The position numbers and the translations under genes were made by a program. The notes under the pieces are model-generated. The model saw nothing but the letters and a program-made list of their open reading frames with translations, was not told the DNA's origin and did no database searches. From Candidatus Woesearchaeota archaeon (GTDB lineage: Archaea > Nanobdellota > Nanobdellia > SCGC-AAA011-G17 > VGLX01), in assembly GCA_016866645.1 (NCBI GenBank), contig VGLX01000057.1, positions 1 to 7,615 of the forward strand: a stretch of 7,615 nucleotides of DNA, read 5' to 3'. Within the stretch, counting starts at the first letter, position 1; the number at the start of each line of letters is the position of its first letter. Below, one piece after another: positions 5,801-7,615 of the stretch.

Positions 5801-7186
5801 ATGCCTAGAAAGAAAGCGACAAGCACTAATGCTGAAAATCCAGAAACTCCCAAGAAACCTAGAAAGAAGAAGGCTAAAGTTGAAGAGCATCAACCAGAAG
5901 TGAAGCTTGAAGAAAAACAAAGCACTAAAACAGAAGTTAAAGATTCTAATAAAACTATTACATGCCAACCTGAAATAAACATCGGCCTAGTAGGCCACGT
6001 AGACCACGGAAAAACTACTCTAGTCTCTAAGCTCTCAGGGAAATGGACTGATGAGCATTCTGAAGAGATAAAACGAGGCATCACGATAAGGCTTGGCTAT
6101 GCAGACACGGGGATATACAAATGCCCGAAATGCGAGACTGATTCTTATGTCACGAGCGCTACCTGCCCTAAATGCAAATCAGAATGTACCCCCCTAAGGA
6201 AAGTTAGTTTCATAGATGCTCCAGGCCACGAGACGCTGATGGCTACGATGCTTTCAGGAGCAGCTATAATGGACGGCGCTTTGTTACTAGTAGCTGCTAA
6301 CGAGCAATGCCCTCAGCCGCAGACTAAAGAGCACCTCATGGCATTGAACATAATCGGAGTGAAAAACATAGTCATAATACAAAATAAGATAGACCTGGTC
6401 TCTGAAGAAGATGCAGTTAAGAATTACGAGCAGATAAAAAAATTTGTCAAAGGGACCATAGCCGAGAACGCACCTATAATACCTGTCTCAGCCCAGCATA
6501 ACATAAATATAAACTCTGTCATAGAAGCGATAGAAGAGGTTATGAAAACGCCTGCAAGAGACCTTAAAAAAGAACCCTTGATGTTCGTAGCCAGAAGCTT
6601 TGACGTGAATAGGCCTGGCGCCAAGATAGAAGGGCTAGTAGGCGGAGTTTTAGGCGGAGCTTTAAAAGAGGGCATCCTAAAACAAGGTGATGATATAGAG
6701 ATACGGCCTGGCTTGAAGAAAGAGAAAGAAGGCAAAAGGCTTTACCAGCCGATAATAACCAAGATAATCAGCCTGAAAACCGGCGGAGAAACAGTAAGCC
6801 ATGTAGGACCTGGAGGATCAGTCGGAGTCCTTACTCAATTAGACCCTTCAATAGTCAAGTCTGACAGCCTAACCGGAAGCGTAGTAGGACATCCAGGGAA
6901 GCTCCCGCAAGTTTGGTACGAATTTGAGCTAGAAACCTACCTGTTGGAAAGAGTCGTTGGTGCTAAAGACGAGCTTGTAGTAGACCCTATCAAAGAAAGA
7001 GAATTCTTAATGCTTAATGTAAACTCTTCAGCAACTGTAGGCTTGGTAGATAAGCTTTCCAAAGATAAGTTTCATACAGTTTTGAAAATACCTGTCTGCT
7101 GCGATAAAGACGACAGAGTAACTATTTCTAGAAAAGTAGGCGATAGGTGGAGACTTATTGGCTGGGGAAGAATAATTGTTAAATGA
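5801..7186 (+). CDS. eif2g: Translation initiation factor aIF2 gamma subunit (GTPase) with Lys-rich N-terminal extension
   Basis: aIF2-gamma is the GTPase core of the alpha-beta-gamma factor that carries methionyl initiator tRNA to the small ribosomal subunit. The GTPase motifs are G1 GHVDHGKT (65-72), G2 Thr in RGITIRLG (92-99), G3 DAPGH (139-143), G4 NKID (195-198) and G5 SAQ (230-232). The zinc knuckle specific to this family has Cys108, Cys111, Cys122 and Cys125 (two CPKC motifs). Two beta-barrel domains follow, including GDDIEIRPG (296-304), and the protein ends with WRLIGWGRI, typical of the family. The length of 461 residues exceeds the roughly 410 usual in archaea because of a 55-residue head rich in Lys, Glu, Pro and Thr (MPRKKATSTN onward), which is probably disordered. 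The first methionine is favoured because the TATA box lies upstream of it. The alpha and beta subunit genes are not nearby, which is common. It diverges from trxB across a 139-base spacer. Confidence 0.97.
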   Translation: MPRKKATSTNAENPETPKKPRKKKAKVEEHQPEVKLEEKQSTKTEVKDSNKTITCQPEINIGLVGHVDHGKTTLVSKLSGKWTDEHSEEIKRGITIRLGYADTGIYKCPKCETDSYVTSATCPKCKSECTPLRKVSFIDAPGHETLMATMLSGAAIMDGALLLVAANEQCPQPQTKEHLMALNIIGVKNIVIIQNKIDLVSEEDAVKNYEQIKKFVKGTIAENAPIIPVSAQHNININSVIEAIEEVMKTPARDLKKEPLMFVARSFDVNRPGAKIEGLVGGVLGGALKEGILKQGDDIEIRPGLKKEKEGKRLYQPIITKIISLKTGGETVSHVGPGGSVGVLTQLDPSIVKSDSLTGSVVGHPGKLPQVWYEFELETYLLERVVGAKDELVVDPIKEREFLMLNVNSSATVGLVDKLSKDKFHTVLKIPVCCDKDDRVTISRKVGDRWRLIGWGRIIVK

Positions 7187-7195
7187 TAATAGACC

Positions 7196-7201
7196 TTTTT
7201 T
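7196..7201 (+). terminator. Poly-T terminator after aIF2-gamma
   Basis: Six consecutive T begin 10 bases after the stop codon. Archaeal RNA polymerase commonly terminates at such U runs, and no stem is required. Confidence 0.4.
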
Positions 7202-7259
7202 AGAGATGATTTTATAATAACTTTAATAATAATTTTCCAACAGTTTTTATTTTATTCGA

Positions 7260-7310
7260 ATACCCCGTCAGCTTGCTGCGGGGATGAATTGTTGGGAGGG
7301 GTATTTTTTT
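7260..7310 (+). repeat. Bulged GC-rich hairpin with nested inverted repeat and T7 run (REP/IS200-like or terminator)
   Basis: CCCCG (7263-7267), an unpaired T (7268) and CAGC (7269-7272) pair with GCTGCGGGG (7275-7283) around a TT, forming a nine-base-pair stem with one bulged T. ATACCCC (7260-7266) can instead pair exactly with GGGGTAT (7298-7304), which is followed by seven T (7304-7310). The two pairings compete for the same CCCC. TTCGAA occurs on both sides, at 7255-7260 and 7312-7317. A short hairpin with an extrahelical T is the kind of structure recognised by Y1 transposases of the IS200/IS605 group and by REP-associated transposases, but no such gene is visible. As RNA, the outer stem plus T7 would also make a good terminator. 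Confidence 0.6.
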
Positions 7311-7396
7311 CTTCGAAAATTTTCTCTTGGTTTTAGAAGAACAACTAGCCATTTCGGAAAATATTCATAACTTTTACCTTCGATAAACGCTTAGGT

Positions 7397-7412
7397 ACTG
7401 GACAACTGGACA
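7397..7412. repeat. Two-copy tandem repeat of ACTGGACA
   Basis: The 8-base unit occurs twice in a row. The array is too short to assign a role and could be chance. Confidence 0.3.
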
Positions 7413-7448
7413 AGTGTGTGGCGAGTGTTTAAAACCTTTTCTCTGCCT

Positions 7449-7615
7449 TTAATTACCGATTAGGTTTTTCAGGTTCATCTCTTTGAGATAGGTTCTTATT
7501 TTTTTGCTTCTTTCGCAGATGATTTCTTTTCCATTTATGTCCATTTTGTATACTTTGGATAGTTCTAGTAAAAGGTCTGATACGCTGATTTTATCGTTGA
7601 GTTTTGCTTCTTTTA
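7449..7615 (-). CDS. C-terminal fragment of an unidentified protein, cut by window edge
   Basis: The minus strand is open from the right edge to a TAA at 7449-7451, giving 54 visible residues. They read KEAKLNDKISVSDLLLELSK near the left and KEMNLKNLIGN at the end, with INGKEIICERSKKIRTYL between. Base composition and codon choice (AAA, GAA, ATA, CTA) match the neighbouring genes, and the residues suggest mixed helix and strand with no membrane segment. I do not recognise the family. The C-terminal tail of an archaeal transposase or of a small DNA-binding protein is possible, but this is a guess. The upstream part lies outside the window. Confidence 0.6.
   Translation of the reverse strand, partial: KEAKLNDKISVSDLLLELSKVYKMDINGKEIICERSKKIRTYLKEMNLKNLIGN

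Larger units (their letters stand above)
7187..7448. other. AT-rich intergenic region containing a GC-rich hairpin, no gene seen
   Basis: There is no open frame of note. In order it holds a T6 run just after the aIF2-gamma stop (7196-7201), an AT-rich stretch with a TTTATAAT that could act as a TATA box (7211-7218), the bulged hairpin and T7 run (7260-7310), and more AT-rich sequence. A two-copy 8-base repeat (7397-7412) and the 3' flank of the minus-strand gene ending at 7449 follow. A small RNA starting near 7241 and ending at the T7 run is possible but unsupported beyond these signals. Confidence 0.6.

Noticed and set aside
7187..7448. tRNA, riboswitch or CRISPR repeat in the spacer
   Set aside because: No cloverleaf, T-loop consensus, known riboswitch core or regularly spaced repeats could be found.

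Overview
The window is archaeal. The evidence is a complete gene for the gamma subunit of translation initiation factor aIF2, a factor found only in archaea and eukaryotes. Five genes also carry archaeal TATA-type boxes (TTTATAAA, TTTATATA, TTTAAATAA), several of them 27-28 bases from the start codon, as expected for leaderless mRNAs. The DNA is AT-rich, with many AUA and AGA codons. Lineage cannot be fixed from the sequence. A DPANN or euryarchaeal genome is plausible, but that is inference.

Layout. Positions 1-1729 (minus) hold a nearly complete AMP-binding acyl-CoA synthetase whose C-terminus lies beyond the left edge. Positions 1786-2772 (minus) encode a membrane-anchored PHP-family metallophosphoesterase. 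A divergent promoter region (about 2773-2856) separates it from a compact plus-strand operon: a Cys-rich HTH regulator (2857-3210), cysteine desulfurase IscS (3207-4361) and Fe-S scaffold IscU (4363-4755). IscU ends exactly where the convergent thioredoxin reductase gene (4756-5661, minus) ends. A 139-base divergent spacer then leads to aIF2-gamma (5801-7186, plus), which has an unusual Lys-rich N-terminal extension. The last 429 bases hold an AT-rich spacer with a striking GC-rich bulged hairpin (7260-7310). After it comes the C-terminal end of an unidentified minus-strand gene (7449-7615).

How the genes relate. The clearest functional unit is regulator-iscS-iscU. IscS takes sulfur from cysteine, IscU assembles the Fe-S cluster, and the first-gene regulator carries a C-terminal Cys/His cluster that could sense Fe-S or metal status. 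TrxB may supply thiol-reducing power, but it has its own promoter. The acyl-CoA synthetase and PHP genes lie in the same direction, but each has its own TATA box, so they need not form an operon. No tRNA, rRNA, CRISPR array or complete mobile element was seen. The window is mostly ordinary chromosomal housekeeping DNA. The best leads are the candidate Fe-S-sensing regulator and the bulged hairpin downstream of aIF2-gamma.
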